DNA of 64,000 nucleotides from Physcomitrium patens (taxonomy: Eukaryota > Streptophyta > Bryopsida > Funariales > Funariaceae): NCBI RefSeq assembly GCF_000002425.4, contig NC_037269.1:6782172-6846171 (forward strand), in the 5' to 3' direction. Shown one piece after another: positions 10,371 through 21,839 of the stretch. Made by a program: the position numbers and the translations under genes. Under the pieces are notes generated by a model. The model was not told where the DNA came from, did not search any database, and was given only the letters and a program-made list of their open reading frames with translations. Position 1 is the first letter of the stretch. Every line of letters starts with the position of its first letter.

Positions 10371-10925
10371 ATGGTGGAAAGCTCCTCAAGTGGAATGAGC
10401 CATAGTGGGTGGAAGGAGAAAAGCTTCAACCAAAACAAAGGCAAACCAAACAAGATTAAAGCCTTCAAAAAGAAATTTGAAGCAGAAGACCACAAGATCA
10501 AGAAGGACCACGGTAGAAAAGACAAGAGATCTCGCCATGACAATGACACTTGTTACAGATGTCAACAAAGTGGGCATATGACAAGAGATTGTACAAATGA
10601 ATCCAAAGCTATTTCTTCAAAGGGCAAGAAGGTATTGAATACCACAAGAGAGGTCACACTTGTAAAGCTTGTTTTGTCTATAGAGCCTAAGGCCAAGTTT
10701 GAAGAACCATTTGTGCAATCACTCTTGAAGCAAGGTATTAAAGTTAAGAAAAGTCTTCACCTTCAAGCCATGGCGCTTGAAGGGGGATTTGAGGCAAGAT
10801 TAAATGTATTAAGTTATCAGAAAGGATTAGTCTACTTAAGAGGTAAGTGGAAACATACTAACATTTCACTGGTACTTGACTCAGGAGCCACCAACTCGTT
10901 TGTAAGCTTGATTTGTGCTACACGC
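10371..10925 (+). pseudogene. Element A2 gag zinc knuckle and protease start
   Basis: A lysine-rich segment is followed by an intact CX2CX4HX4C zinc knuckle, CYRCQQSGHMTRDC (about 10549-10590), and the retropepsin active site LDSGATNSFVS (about 10875-10907). The gene is cut at 10925 by a solo LTR; the same host reading (GLKMDL...) resumes at 12182. Confidence 0.8.
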
Positions 10926-12177
10926 TGTCAGGATGGAGAGAGTTTGCCTCGAGAAAGCGATGGGCTTCTGGCTGTCACTAATTTCTCAATTAAGTTGAAG
11001 ATAAGAAAAGCACCAATTTTATGTACAGGGTTGTCCCTTTTAGACAACTACATCAAAATCACAAGCCTTAAGTATCCAATAACCTCCAAAATATGATAAA
11101 ATCCTTCAAAATCTTGTATATTCATATGTGGTACTTTTTCCAAACTTTAACACTTCATATCTCCTGATCTGACCGTCGAAGTAGGCTCAAAATTTACGAA
11201 AAGTACTAATGTACTTTTAAAAACTACCACAACAAATTTCAACTGCAAATTCATTACGGATCTTGAGATATCTTGAAAACCCTATCAGTAGTTTCAAACC
11301 CTAGGTTTTGTATATCTGAGTGTTATTTTCTTCATATCTCACAAAGTAAGCACTCAAATACCATGAAATTTTATATGTATAGTTTTTCAACACAATTATG
11401 CACATTCTTGAACAAGTTTGAGCCAAAATTTCGTCCAAAATCTCAAGATATGGCTCCAACCACTACTATGAAATAAACCGCTCACTTACTGCCTTTGATT
11501 TATTTGTGCTGTCTTCAACGCTCTATAACTGCCTCATAGAAACTCCAATCGCAACAATTCTTTTACCTAAGACGTAGATCGCAAAATCACCCTTCCACCG
11601 CACTGCCCGATCACCAAAAGGTTCCGTACATCTCCTCAAATCTTCAAAAGAGTATCAGTATGTCTTGAAACAACACCCTAACTTTGAACAACTATATCTT
11701 CTCCACCTTAATTCGGAATCTTACAAAATTTACATCCAAATTGTACCCCAAATCCTAAACTTTACAACCCTAGACTCTGATTTCCTAATGATTTCTTTGA
11801 GGTCGCCGAAATACCTCTCACGGTCACGGGCCGCCTCCTAAAAACCCATTGGGCATGGATTTTGACCAATAGGGATGAAGATTTCTATTCTTTGCCTTCA
11901 TCCAACCATGCCTTACTTTCATCTATTCCAATTGGCCTCCTATTAGTTTATATCTTCATCTTTATGCCCCAATCTTCTCTTAAAGCTTCATACTAAACAT
12001 TTAGGTCCTATAATTTTAAAATATCATAATCAATACAAGTAAAAGAAACTAAGTAAAGTTTCTTTTACCAATATCTTTTAATTTAATTTACAAACCACTC
12101 TAACACATATCTAGATTTATTAACATATAATATGTTTTAACTAATTTTTACATACTATAAGCATTTATAGTACGACA
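10926..12177 (-). repeat. Solo LTR related to element F, inserted in the A2 protease
   Basis: The 1252-bp insert has TGTC...GACA ends. A1 (bases 1-60) shows the uninterrupted site. The flanks ACGC (left) and ATGC (right) look like a 4-bp duplication with one change. Read on the minus strand, its end (AGCCAGAAGCCC...CTGACA) matches the 3' end of the F LTR (AGCCAGACGCCC...ACGACA), and both contain AGGGTTTTCAAGATATCT. It is therefore a minus-orientation solo LTR of an F-like family. The plus-strand ORF readings here (for example 11273-11476) are not genes. Confidence 0.75.
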
Positions 12178-12543
12178 ATGCTTAGGGTTGAAGATGGATC
12201 TAACTAAAGAAGTGGTGAAGGTGGCATTTGCACAAGGAAGCAGTCTAGCAACACAAGTAGTTGCAAGCCTAAGTTTTGAAGTAGGTGACACCCAAATAGT
12301 AGAAGATTTCACAGTGTGTGACCTCAGTGGTGTTGATTTTATATTAGGCAATACGTTTCTTGACTTTTATGGAGTTGAGATTAGGAGAAGACCTAGACTA
12401 GAAGTTGTGATGGTAGGGACAGATAGAAAGCCAAAAGTCCTACCTCACACAAGAGAACCTAGTTTGGATGGCCTAGGCATCAACTTAGTTAGTCAGGGAC
12501 AACTAAGTGGTGAGACGTTTTGTTTGCTGCTACAAGTATATGT
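12178..12543 (+). pseudogene. Element A2 protease, second half
   Basis: This is a close copy of A1 bases 45-400 (LGNTFLDFYGVEIRRRPRLEV is shared). It is cut at about 12543 by the start of element F. In A1 the host sequence continues with GTATATGCAACAAATAAAG, absent here. Confidence 0.85.
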
Positions 12544-13851
12544 TGTCATGATGTAACATGGCTAATAGGTGAAAGAGTAAAGAAAGTATTATATTTTAAA
12601 GATCTTCTTTCAAAATATTGTAGCAAATTATCTTAGAAAAATAAATGATAGCCAAAAGATAGAAAAGTTAAAGACGCTATTGCTGCCTTTTCTCGAAGCA
12701 GGTATTGACTTTCTTTATAGAGCAATAAATAGATAAAATTAAAATAAATGAGTAAAATAAAAATATAGGTACCTTTGGAAAGAAGTTGAGAGTAGTTTGT
12801 AGCAAAAATTACTTTAAAAATCCAAGAGTTGATACCCGAAGAGGACCGGTTTTGAACCTGGGTCGAAATCAGACCCTGAGGCACAAAACCGCGTCCCGAC
12901 GGAACCTCTAGGGTTCATTCGGAGATCGGGAGGGAGATTTGGAGAGCTAGTAGCAAGCTTGTTCTAGAAGTGTAAGTCTTGTTTCTTTTGGGTTTTAGAT
13001 GATGGAGAAATCGTTGTTCAAAGTCACGGTTAGGTTTGGGGTACATTGGGTTTGATTAATAAAGAAGCAGTTTTGTTCTTTGCTGGTTCTCACAATTAAT
13101 GCAACATCTATGGTCAAAATTTTGCGTATGTTTGAGTGATTGCGTGTGTTAAGAGTGTGTCAAATTTCGTGCTATCTTAACGGTGCGATTGGGAGAGATC
13201 CAATTTTGAATACAAAGAGGTACTCGGAATCGGCACTTTGGAGTCTATTAGGGTTTTCAAGATATCTACAGATCTATCGGTTGGATTGAAGAGAAATTTT
13301 ATATGGTATTATAAGGCGTGAAGATCTATCTACTTACAAAATTTGAGCAAAAACTAACGGTTAAAGGAGGAGATTTTGCTATTCAAAGTTTGGCTTTAAT
13401 TCCAACATTGGCGGCCGAAGAACATCAAAGAAGCATTTTGGGCTTATTGTGCAATCTGTAGGTTGGATCAATCTGAAATTTGGCATGCATATAGAAGGTT
13501 TGCCTTAAGACTACTGTGATAAATTTTACACAAATTGAACGGTTAGATTAAGAATTATGGCTTTTAGAAGTCGCTGTCTAGGATTAATATTTACAAAAAA
13601 AGAAAGAAAAGATAAATTTTGTTAAGTGGTACAAGTAGTAAGGCAATTAGAATTGCTTTTCTCGTGGTTATTAAGTAGAGTGTTTTCAAACACCTTGTAT
13701 TGGCTTTAAGCCCATTTCATTAAAATTTCAAATTACATTCATTATATATGATCAAAGGTTAGTAGGGTTTCTTGGTTAGTAGCAAATATAACTTGTCTTC
13801 CACAGCCAGACGCCCAGTGCGTTCTCAAGCAAGAATTCACATTATACGACA
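12544..13851 (+). repeat. Element F 5' LTR
   Basis: It begins TGTCATGATG and ends TTATACGACA, 1308 bp. It is followed directly by TATTTGGTGAACTTGACGTG, the probable primer site (tRNA not identified). The solo LTR at 10926-12177 is a related copy. No 3' LTR is present to confirm the borders. Confidence 0.65.
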
Positions 13852-13937
13852 TATTTGGTGAACTTGACGTGAAACGCTTGAGGTGGAAGATATTTTCAAG
13901 TTTGGTTTTTTGAATTTATGAAAAAAGAAACAAGAGA

Positions 13938-15587
13938 ATGGAAGGAAGAGCTATGGATGGAGCTTCAATTGGAGGTACAAGTGGAGGCACTAATGGAAGT
14001 CAAGGTATGTCTCTAGATCCCAAAACCATGCAAATGTTTCAAGTCTTTAGCATGTATATGCAACAGCAACAGGTGGAACAACGAAAGGAGGCTTTAACAA
14101 CAAAGACATTATAATGTATTATAAACAAGATGGATCAATTTGATGGGAAGAATATATCAAAGTACATACAATTTTATACACGGGAAATGGAGGTTAACAA
14201 AATATCAGAGGATGATATGATTACAAATTTTATACTTGTGGTGGTGCCGAAAATTTGAGAGCGAGTGAAAGAGTTGAAAGACTCTAATGGAGGTACTTGG
14301 AAGGATTTCGTGCAAGCATTAAAAGAAGAATATTTTATGGAGGATTTCGAACGAGTAACCAAAAGATCATTTTTGGAGTGGATTGCACGACCAAGAAAGG
14401 ATTTATCGGCAAATGAATTATTAAGAGAATTTGAGTGTCAATTTGTGCAATTATCAGGGATGGAAAGATTGACTTTGGAATTGGAAAAGATTGAATTATT
14501 TATACAAGCTGCAGACATAGAGTTGCAAGAAAAATTAGAACCATTGCTTGAGGATCAAAATGAAGAGCGAGGATTGAAAAGTGATTGGAAAAAAGTAGAG
14601 AAAGAAGTGTCAAGGTTAACTAAGAGACAACGACAGAAGGACAAAGAAATAGTAAGCAATATTATCCCTTTGACCACAATGCTGAAGCAATCTATATCAA
14701 AACCATCGTCTAATACTCCAAAGAATGAAAATTTAGCAATTGAGGAGTTAATCAAGGGCATGAGAGAATTAAATCTCAAATTGGCTAGATTGGAAGAAAA
14801 AGGGCAAATATTGGAAGACTTTTCAGGAGCAAAAACAAGGCAAATGGGAGAAAGATTATCTCTACGTTGTATGTGGTGTAATAGTCTTGATCATTGATGA
14901 AGAGAATGTGAAAAATTTACCGAGGCATTAAAGAATGATAGAGTGTATTTTAAAGATGGGAAGATTCACTCGAGAGAAAGTCGGGCACCATTAAAAACAA
15001 ATTTTGGAAATGGAGGTATGAGAACATTAATGGTTCATACAATGGAAGCTAATACATACAGGATTGGTCTTACTCATGATTGCGCGAGCATAAGTATTGA
15101 TGCACCTGATCATATGAGTTCATTATGGTTAAGTGCAATGAAATGTGCAACAAATGGAAAGATTGCAAAGGACTTGTTAATTAATGTGGATAAGTCTATT
15201 CGAGAAACCACGGGTTGGAATGATCCAATTGATAGTTTATCCGTGCATGCATATGTTGCAAGGAACCAACATGAGGCACTGATGGAAGAGAAGCGCAAAA
15301 AAGATGATGGAGGGGAAGGTTCATCTAAACGAGCTATGAGATCAAATAAAGGCCAACAACAAACCATTCCAGTACGAGAAGAAACAACAAAGGATACATC
15401 CAAAGAAAAAGGTAAAACTCCACATTATAAATTGCAATCAGATATTGAGGTAGCAATGGATTTAAAGAAGATCTTAGAAGAATGCATTTTAAATGACAAG
15501 GTAGAATTTACCTTGGGAGAAGTTCTTGGGATTGCAAAGAAGAAATTCCATGAAGTTATTAAGGATATTATTAAGAGGAAACGATAA
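13938..15587 (+). pseudogene. Element F gag region
   Basis: From ATG 13938 (MEGRAMDGASIGGTS) the frame meets TAA at 14112 and a stop near 14258. It then runs open 14265-14897 and 14943-15587. A zinc knuckle CX2CX4HX4C (CMWCNSLDH, stop, RREC; about 14869-14911) is interrupted by TGA, consistent with CGA to TGA. The region after 15290 is very rich in Lys and Glu. The product would be a capsid-nucleocapsid precursor. Dead as read. Confidence 0.65.
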
Positions 15588-15590
15588 ATT

Positions 15591-16235
15591 TTGGGTGAAA
15601 ATATGGCTTCAAATGCACAAGGAACAAGGATAATGAAAAATGAAGATGACAAAAATTATGCATATGGAGATGTTTCACGTGTAAGATTTATAGAAGAAAG
15701 GGAAGAAATTGAAACTTCTAGTCATTATTCTCATAGTTATTGGACAAGAGCAATAACAGAGACATTGGTAAAGTTGAGAAGTTTGGAAGAACCTATTGTG
15801 GCATTAATTGATCACAGTTCGGAGATCAATTTGATGTCAAAAGAATTGTATGAAAGAGGAAGGTGGCCTATTGACACCGAGCATGGGTGGTTGATTCCAG
15901 CGGCAAATAACTCACGAGGAGAATTATATGGAGCATGTCCAAATGTAAAGGTTACAATAGGAGATGTAAGTGATGAACAAAACTTTTTTGTGCAAGAGAT
16001 GTCTATTTATCCTATTATTCTAGGACAACCTTATATTACAGTTAGTCGCATGGAATCAAAGGTTATGGATAATGGATCAGCATATACACAGATTAGGAAT
16101 CAAGATGGAAAAAGAACAATACAATTTTTGACTGTATGTGCTAACCATGAGAGGAATCGTGAGAGTTTGAGGGAGCAACCATTACCAAAGGTTACTAGAG
16201 AATTTAGAGACGAACATGTCAAGGATTTTTACTAG
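15591..16235 (+). pseudogene. Element F protease region
   Basis: Aspartic-protease-like sequence: VALIDHSSEINLMSKELYE (about 15797-15855) occupies the place of the D-T/S-G active site, and IILGQPYI (about 16015-16040) the place of the ILG flap motif. The active-site triplet is DHS rather than DSG, so catalysis is doubtful unless this lineage differs. A stop at 16233-16235 separates it from RT. Confidence 0.6.
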
Positions 16236-16387
16236 AGGCCATTGCAAAGCGGGATTGCAATGGTAAAGGGGGTGAAGGCTTCCCGCCTAATAATAATGGG
16301 GCCATTGTTGGATTATCAAGAAATGGTTATGTTTCGTTCAAAAATATAAGCAAATTTGGGAGAATAGAAAGGAAAAATTTCAAAAAT

Positions 16388-17758
16388 ATGGAATATGAGT
16401 TGAAGAAATGTGGAGTGCTTAATGAAGATGAATGCATATCAGGGATATTTGAAGAATGTGGCTTTGGTGATACTATGGATATGTTACAAGGATTATTGGA
16501 TATAAATTTTAAAAGTGAGGATAAGGTAGTAGATGTACATTCTAAGCAATTTTATGATGAAGTGAAAGAATATGTAGATAGATATGAAATAAAGGTGGAG
16601 ACTAAATACAAGACCATTGCTAAGAAAGTTAAACCAATGGCATTGCCATTACCATCGGATTGTGAGGAAAGGGTTGAAAAGGCTTCTATGCAACCCAATT
16701 TGAGAGATCCAAAGAAAATAGGGCACGATTTTAAACATAATTTGACATTAGATAGGTTGAAAGTTAGATGTGGAGACTTTTTGACGGAAAATGAAGAAAG
16801 ATATTTTAAAGAGATGCTTTTTCAACATAGCAAGGCGTTTGCATATGAACCACATGAAATAGGATGTGTGGATCCAAGTATTGTGGCGCCTATGGTTATT
16901 TTTACAATTCCACATGAGCCATGGAATTTAAGGCCAATTCCGGTCCCAAAGGCCCATTTGCCAAAGCTTGTAGAATTATTCAATGAAAAGATTAAAATGG
17001 AGATTTTAGAACCATCTATTGTACCATATTCTAATCGGTGGTTTACAGTACCTAAGAAAAATGGGACATTGAGGTTTATTCAAGACATGCAACCAATAAA
17101 TAAAGTAACTATTAGAAACATGGGTTCTAGTCCAATAGTAGATGAATTTGCAGAGGCATTCGTAGGAAAAGAAATTTATTCTATAGGTGATCTTTATTTA
17201 GGATATGATCAATTTCAATTGGCAATGCAAAGCAAAGATTTGACAACTATGAAGACGCTATTGGGATTGGTTAGAATGTGTACATTACCACAAGGGGCTA
17301 CAAATTCAGTGGCACATATGATGAATGGAATGCATAAAGTGTTAAGAGATTTTATCCGAGGAAAAACAATACCTTTTTTAGATGACGTGCCAATTAAAGG
17401 ATGTGAAGAAGAAAGAAAAGATGAGACATTGGATTCAAAGGGATGTAGGAGATTTGTGGCGGATCATATTAATGATTGCGAGAAGATTTTGACAAGATTA
17501 GAAGAAGTTCATTTAACCTTATCAGGGGCAAAATCAATGTTTGGAGTAAAAGAAGTTTTGGTAGTAGGACACATGTCTTGGTCATATGGACGTAAGCCAA
17601 ATATGGAAAAAATTGATATTATTAAAAAGATGAAAGAATGTACAAACACAACAGAAGTTAGAAGATTTTTAGGAGCATGTATTTTCTATCATATATAGAT
17701 ACCACATTTTGCACATGTAGCAGATCCATTATATGAGTTGTTACGAAAGAATCAAATC
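16388..17758 (+). pseudogene. Element F reverse transcriptase, truncated
   Basis: An open frame of 436 codons includes WFTVPKKNGTLRFIQD, the first catalytic region SIGDLYLGYDQFQL, LPQGATNSVAHMMN and the catalytic pair in PFLDDVPIKG (FLDD instead of YxDD). A TAG at 17696 interrupts RFLGACIFYHI; the same frame then goes on with IPHFAHVADPLYELL to about 17756 and ends at the junction with C. RNase H and integrase are lost. Confidence 0.8.
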
Positions 17759-17793
17759 ACTCTCCTAGGGATAAGTTCCACGAGGAGCGGTTA

Positions 17794-18216
17794 TCATATG
17801 TTGAGGAAGTCTATGATACGACGAATTGTATTCGCCACATACTCAGATCTTTGTTGTCTTCGAAGATGGTTGATAGGACCTTTCAACCATCGATAGTGTC
17901 CCATACCAGGGCGGAAAGACCACCCTATAATTTGATCGTTGTTAAGGCCTTCATAACTTCCTTCAAATAATACATTGGGAATGCCATCAGGAATTGTTCC
18001 TACGTCTAATAAAATTACTAAACAACGAGAATCTCTTCTAAGGTCGTGATACCAAATACGTTGTATCTCGCCCTCTATTTGAGGAAGAACATGTCGTTCT
18101 TGTGGATCTTCATCTCCATTACATTGTCTTGAAGGTTGTGACAATCGCAATGTCTCATCCAGCAGGTCGGCAAACGAAGGTTCTCCAGTCGAGTCTGTTG
18201 GTTGTTGATTCTCCAT
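17794..18216 (-). CDS. Element C extra ORF (aORF), 140 aa, intact
   Basis: Complete frame from ATG 18216 (MENQQPTDSTGEPSFADLLD) to a stop at 17794 (RRIIDFLNI). The first 50 residues are polar and acidic and look disordered. The rest has a compact pattern: RRDSRCLVILLDVG, the conserved GMGHYRWL and EYVANTIRRII. No signal peptide, transmembrane segment or cysteine pattern is visible. It lies after the chromodomain in the same strand and has homologues in B, D and E at the same place. Conservation between families with diverged integrases suggests it was selected. I do not recognise the fold; function unknown. Confidence 0.7.
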   Translation of the reverse strand: MENQQPTDSTGEPSFADLLDETLRLSQPSRQCNGDEDPQERHVLPQIEGEIQRIWYHDLRRDSRCLVILLDVGTIPDGIPNVLFEGSYEGLNNDQIIGWSFRPGMGHYRWLKGPINHLRRQQRSEYVANTIRRIIDFLNI

Positions 18217-18310
18217 TTCTTCAATGATAAAAATACAAAGAAGCTACACACAAGGATTGAGAGTAGAATGTTATCTTGCCTCAATCTTGTTTCTTTTATA
18301 ATGAAGGTCT

Positions 18311-18751
18311 TCATTTTGGTTTTGACAGATGTCGTCGATGAAAGACCTCCACCTTCTTTGCTACATTTACAAGATTCTTTGCTGGCTTCCATGTGCATTC
18401 GCTAATATCGTATCCGTGCCAATGAATAAGATATTCCAACTTATTTTGGCGCCGCCTTGAGTCTAAGACTTCTTCTACCTCAAATTCTTCAGTGTTGTTT
18501 ATTTCTATAGGAGGCGGTGGCATTTGTCTTCGTCCTTGTATATCCATTGACTTGTATGGCTCAAGTAATAACACATGGAATACATGATGGATCTTCATAG
18601 ACTCCGGTAAGTGTAATCGATAAGCAAGTGGATTGATCTGTTCAGAAATAGAAAATGGTCCAAGCCTATGATAATCCAACTTCTCATAAGGGCGGATAGT
18701 CTTGATATTACGACAAAGCAATCATACCTTATCACAAACGTGCAATTGAGG
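18311..18751 (-). pseudogene. Element C integrase C-terminus and chromodomain
   Basis: The frame on the minus strand holds KLDYHRLGPFSISEQI (the GPF/Y-like module), HHVFHVLLLEPYK and the chromodomain EFEVEEVLDSRRRQNKLEYLI through ECTWKPAKNL, ending in RHLSKPK. It follows AAGGTATGA, the counterpart of the splice-donor-like site of B at 5821-5829. One codon between integrase and this frame is disrupted near 18722 (TGA). Confidence 0.8.
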
Positions 18752-19882
18752 TTATTCCTTACGGTATACAACTGCATTGACTTTTTGTCGTTCTTGAGCC
18801 TCTTTTAATTGCGCCTTCATTGTTGCATGTAACTCTGACAATCGGTTTGTCATATCTTCTACCGCAGGATTATCAAGTCTTGAAAAGTCAAACGTGTCAA
18901 GTCGTGGATGATAACCATAATTGACAAAGAAAGGTGTTTGCTGTGTAGAAGAATGCATCGTATTATTATAAGCAAACTCTGCCAATGGTAGAAGATTTGT
19001 CCAATCATCTTGTTGATAGTTGATGGTGCATCTTAAATATTGCTCTAAGACTTGATTTACGCGCTCTGTTTGTCCGTCAGTTTGAGGATGAAAAGCCGAA
19101 GATAGTTTTATATTCACTTTTAAAATCTTGAAAAGGGTTCTCCAAAATCTTGACACAAACTGAGTCCCCTTATCCGATATAATATCTTTTAGTAATCCAT
19201 GATAGCGATAGATATTGTCCATAAAAAGCTTAGTTATTTCTTCTCCTATGATAGATTTTGTACATGGTACAAAATGTGACATCTTGGTAAAGCGATCTAC
19301 TATTACAAATATAGAGTCATAAGGACCTGAGCTTGGAAGATCTGTGATGAAGTCCATAGAAATAGAAGACCGTGGTTGTTCTAGAATAGGTAATGGCTGA
19401 AGAAGTCCAAAAGGTCGGTGACGAGGAGTTTTTGATCTTGAGCAAATGTCACATGATTGTACAAAGTCCTTGACTGCCTTCTACATTTGAGGCCACCAAA
19501 AATCTCTAGATATCAGCTCCAACGTCTTATTGTATCCAAAATGTCCTATTGTTGGGAAGTCATGACGAGCTTGAAGAACACGTAAATGTGCTTCTCCTTC
19601 TGGAACATATAAGCGTCCTTTGAAATAGAATAGGTTGTTCTTTAAGTCAAACTTAGAAGGATCATGAGAGTTAAAAGAATTCTTCTTGATATCATGAATA
19701 AGAGGGTTTAAAGACATACTTGACTGGACTTGCTTGAGAAAAATTAAATCAACAGTCGATGTTGATTTTATTGCTGGAAGATGAAATTGCTCCGCCTTCA
19801 AGAAGACTATTCTTTGTTGCTCAAAAGTTGCATCTCCTTCTTTTAGTGCAAGATAAGAACGCCGAGAAAGGGCATTGGACAA
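18752..19882 (-). pseudogene. Element C integrase
   Basis: Two frames joined by one stop. 19481-19882 holds the linker (SNALSRRSYLALKEGDA) and the HH half of the zinc domain. A stop (TAG, expected TGG) follows RDFWWPQM. Then comes SCDICSRSK and the core 18752-19357 with MDFITDLPSS, SDKGTQF and HPQTDGQTERVNQ (all three catalytic residues). Here the frame reads GKEQGLSNALSRRS and INYQQDD at the places where B and D both carry stops, so C shows the ancestral reading. Confidence 0.8.
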
Positions 19883-21799
19883 ACCTTGTTCTTTTCCTGG
19901 CCGATAAGTAATGATGAACTCGAATCTTCATAAAGACATGCTCCAACGAGCTTGACGATGATTCAGCACACGTGCTGACATAAAATACTCGAGGTTCTTG
20001 TGATCCATATATACAGTGACTGGACTGGAAGCGCCTTCTAGTAAATGACGCAATTCTTGAAAAGAATCCACAATTATAAGAAGTTCTTTGTTGTGGATCT
20101 CATAATTAATCTCGGCTACTGAGAATTTTCTTGAATAAAAAGCTACTTGATGAAGTTTGTCATCTGCTCCCATTTGTGACAAAACTACACCCAAAGCAAA
20201 GTCTGATGCATCTGTTTCCATAAAGAATGCTTTAGAAAAATCAACACGATACAAGCTTAGTACAGAGACAAACGTTGTCTTCAAAGCTTCAAAAGCAACT
20301 TCCGCTTCTTCATTCCATTGGAGTTTGTCTTTACAAGTCAAACGTGTAAGTGGAGTTATAACTCGAGAGAAGTCTTTGATGAAGATCCGATAATAATTGA
20401 CAAATCCCAAAAAACACTGGACATCTCTTACTATTTTTGGAATCTTCCAATCCATGATTGTTTGGACTTTCTTAAGGTCCATCATAAGTCCATCATTTGA
20501 AATGATGTAACCTAAAAAGTCGACTTGAGTAGTGTGGAATACATACTTTTCTAGCTTGGCAAAGAGTCCCGCATCCCTCAATTTTTGTAATACACGACGA
20601 ACATGAAGTTCATATTTTTTTGGATTCTTAGAATAGATCAAGATGTCGTCTAGATAACAGACCACGAAATCATCCAGAAATTCTCAAAAAACATCATTCA
20701 TTAGATGTTGAAAAGCTCTTGGTGTATTTGTAAGTCCAAAAGGTATGACGTTGTATTCAAAATATCCATACGTAGTTCGAAATGCAGTCTTCCAGTCATC
20801 TCCTTCTTTGATGCATACTAGATTGTATGCTCCTCGTAGATCTATTTTTGTATAGATCTTAGCTTGATTCAACTGATCAAGAAGTCCTGATATTAAAAGT
20901 AGTGGATAACTATTCTTGATGGTAATCTTGTTGAGTCCTCGATAATCAACACACATCCATAATGATCCATCTTTTTTCTTCACAAATAGAATTGGAGCTC
21001 CTGCTGGAGATTTAGAATGGCGTATGAAGTTCTTGGCTAGATTTTCTTTAATATACTCCTTGAGTTCAGTTAACTCATTTTGTGATAAACTGTAGATTGG
21101 TCCAAATGGCGGTTGTGCTCCTTCTTGAAGGTGAATTGAACAATCATAGGGGCGATATTCTGGCAACGTATCTGCATTCTTTTCCTCAAATACATCTTGA
21201 AATTCTTGACATTGGTTTGGAATGCCACTTGAAGTCTTTCCATCATTGGAAAAAGGTGTGGCATAAATCACAAAAGGTGATCCTTCTTTTACAGCATGCA
21301 AGAAAGCTCTTGCACATATAAACACAGGTTTAGTTAAACTAGACTTATGACTTTCTACTTGATTAGCTATATTGTTAGTTAAACTTTTAGAAAAGTCAAG
21401 AGTTCCAGTAATCCAATCTATTTGGAGGTTGTATTTTTCTAAATATGATAGACCTAAAATGACTGGATTAGAGGGAGATCTAATTATGTTAAAGATTATA
21501 CAACTAGTATGACCATTTATTGCTACATCTAGTGGAATGGTTTCATGAGTAACATCTCCAGAAAATAAGGAACGACCATCTATGACTTCTACGTGTACAG
21601 GTTTAGTTTTTTGTACTAATTGTATTCTATGACTTTTAATAAATCCTTCATCTAAAAAACAAGTTGAGGCTCCTGAATCTATTAAGGCAGAGACTTTGTG
21701 ATTATTAGGTTCTAAATGTACATCTATTATAAAACAAGAAGATGGTTCTGAGGAGAGGATAGGACCTTTATTAGAGATTGTACAAGATTCTAGCTGCAC
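19883..21799 (-). pseudogene. Element C protease-RT-RNase H
   Basis: It starts MQLESCTISNKGPILSSEPS at 21799. Protease motifs are ALIDSGASTCFLDE and VILGLSYLEKYN. RT motifs are [23 protein letters not shown] and [10 protein letters not shown]. One TGA (expected TGT, Cys) splits the frame near 20681 just before EFLDDF. RNase H follows with TDASDFALGVVLS, EIHNKELLII and MDHKNLEYF. Apart from this stop and a break after WSMSL (19926) the polyprotein is readable, so C is closer to a functional ancestor than B or D. Confidence 0.85.
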
Positions 21800-21839
21800 G
21801 GTCCCTATTGTAGCTAGACAAACTCGTTTTTCGACATAT

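Larger units (their letters stand above)
12544..17758 (+). mobile_element. Element F: divergent Ty3/gypsy retrotransposon, 3' truncated
   Basis: It has a 1308-bp 5' LTR, gag, protease and most of RT, then stops abruptly at 17758, where minus-strand element C begins. RNase H, integrase and 3' LTR are missing. It is AT-rich and has several in-frame stops. Protein wording (CTLPQGATNSVAHMMN, VPKKNGTLRFIQDMQ) differs from A and B and recalls a retroelement lineage seen in fungi and bryophytes; that is memory, not a search. F sits in the A2 protease-RT linker. Confidence 0.8.

Noticed and set aside
11273-11476. Plus-strand ORF of 67 codons
   Set aside because: It lies inside the solo LTR 10926-12177 and has no motif.
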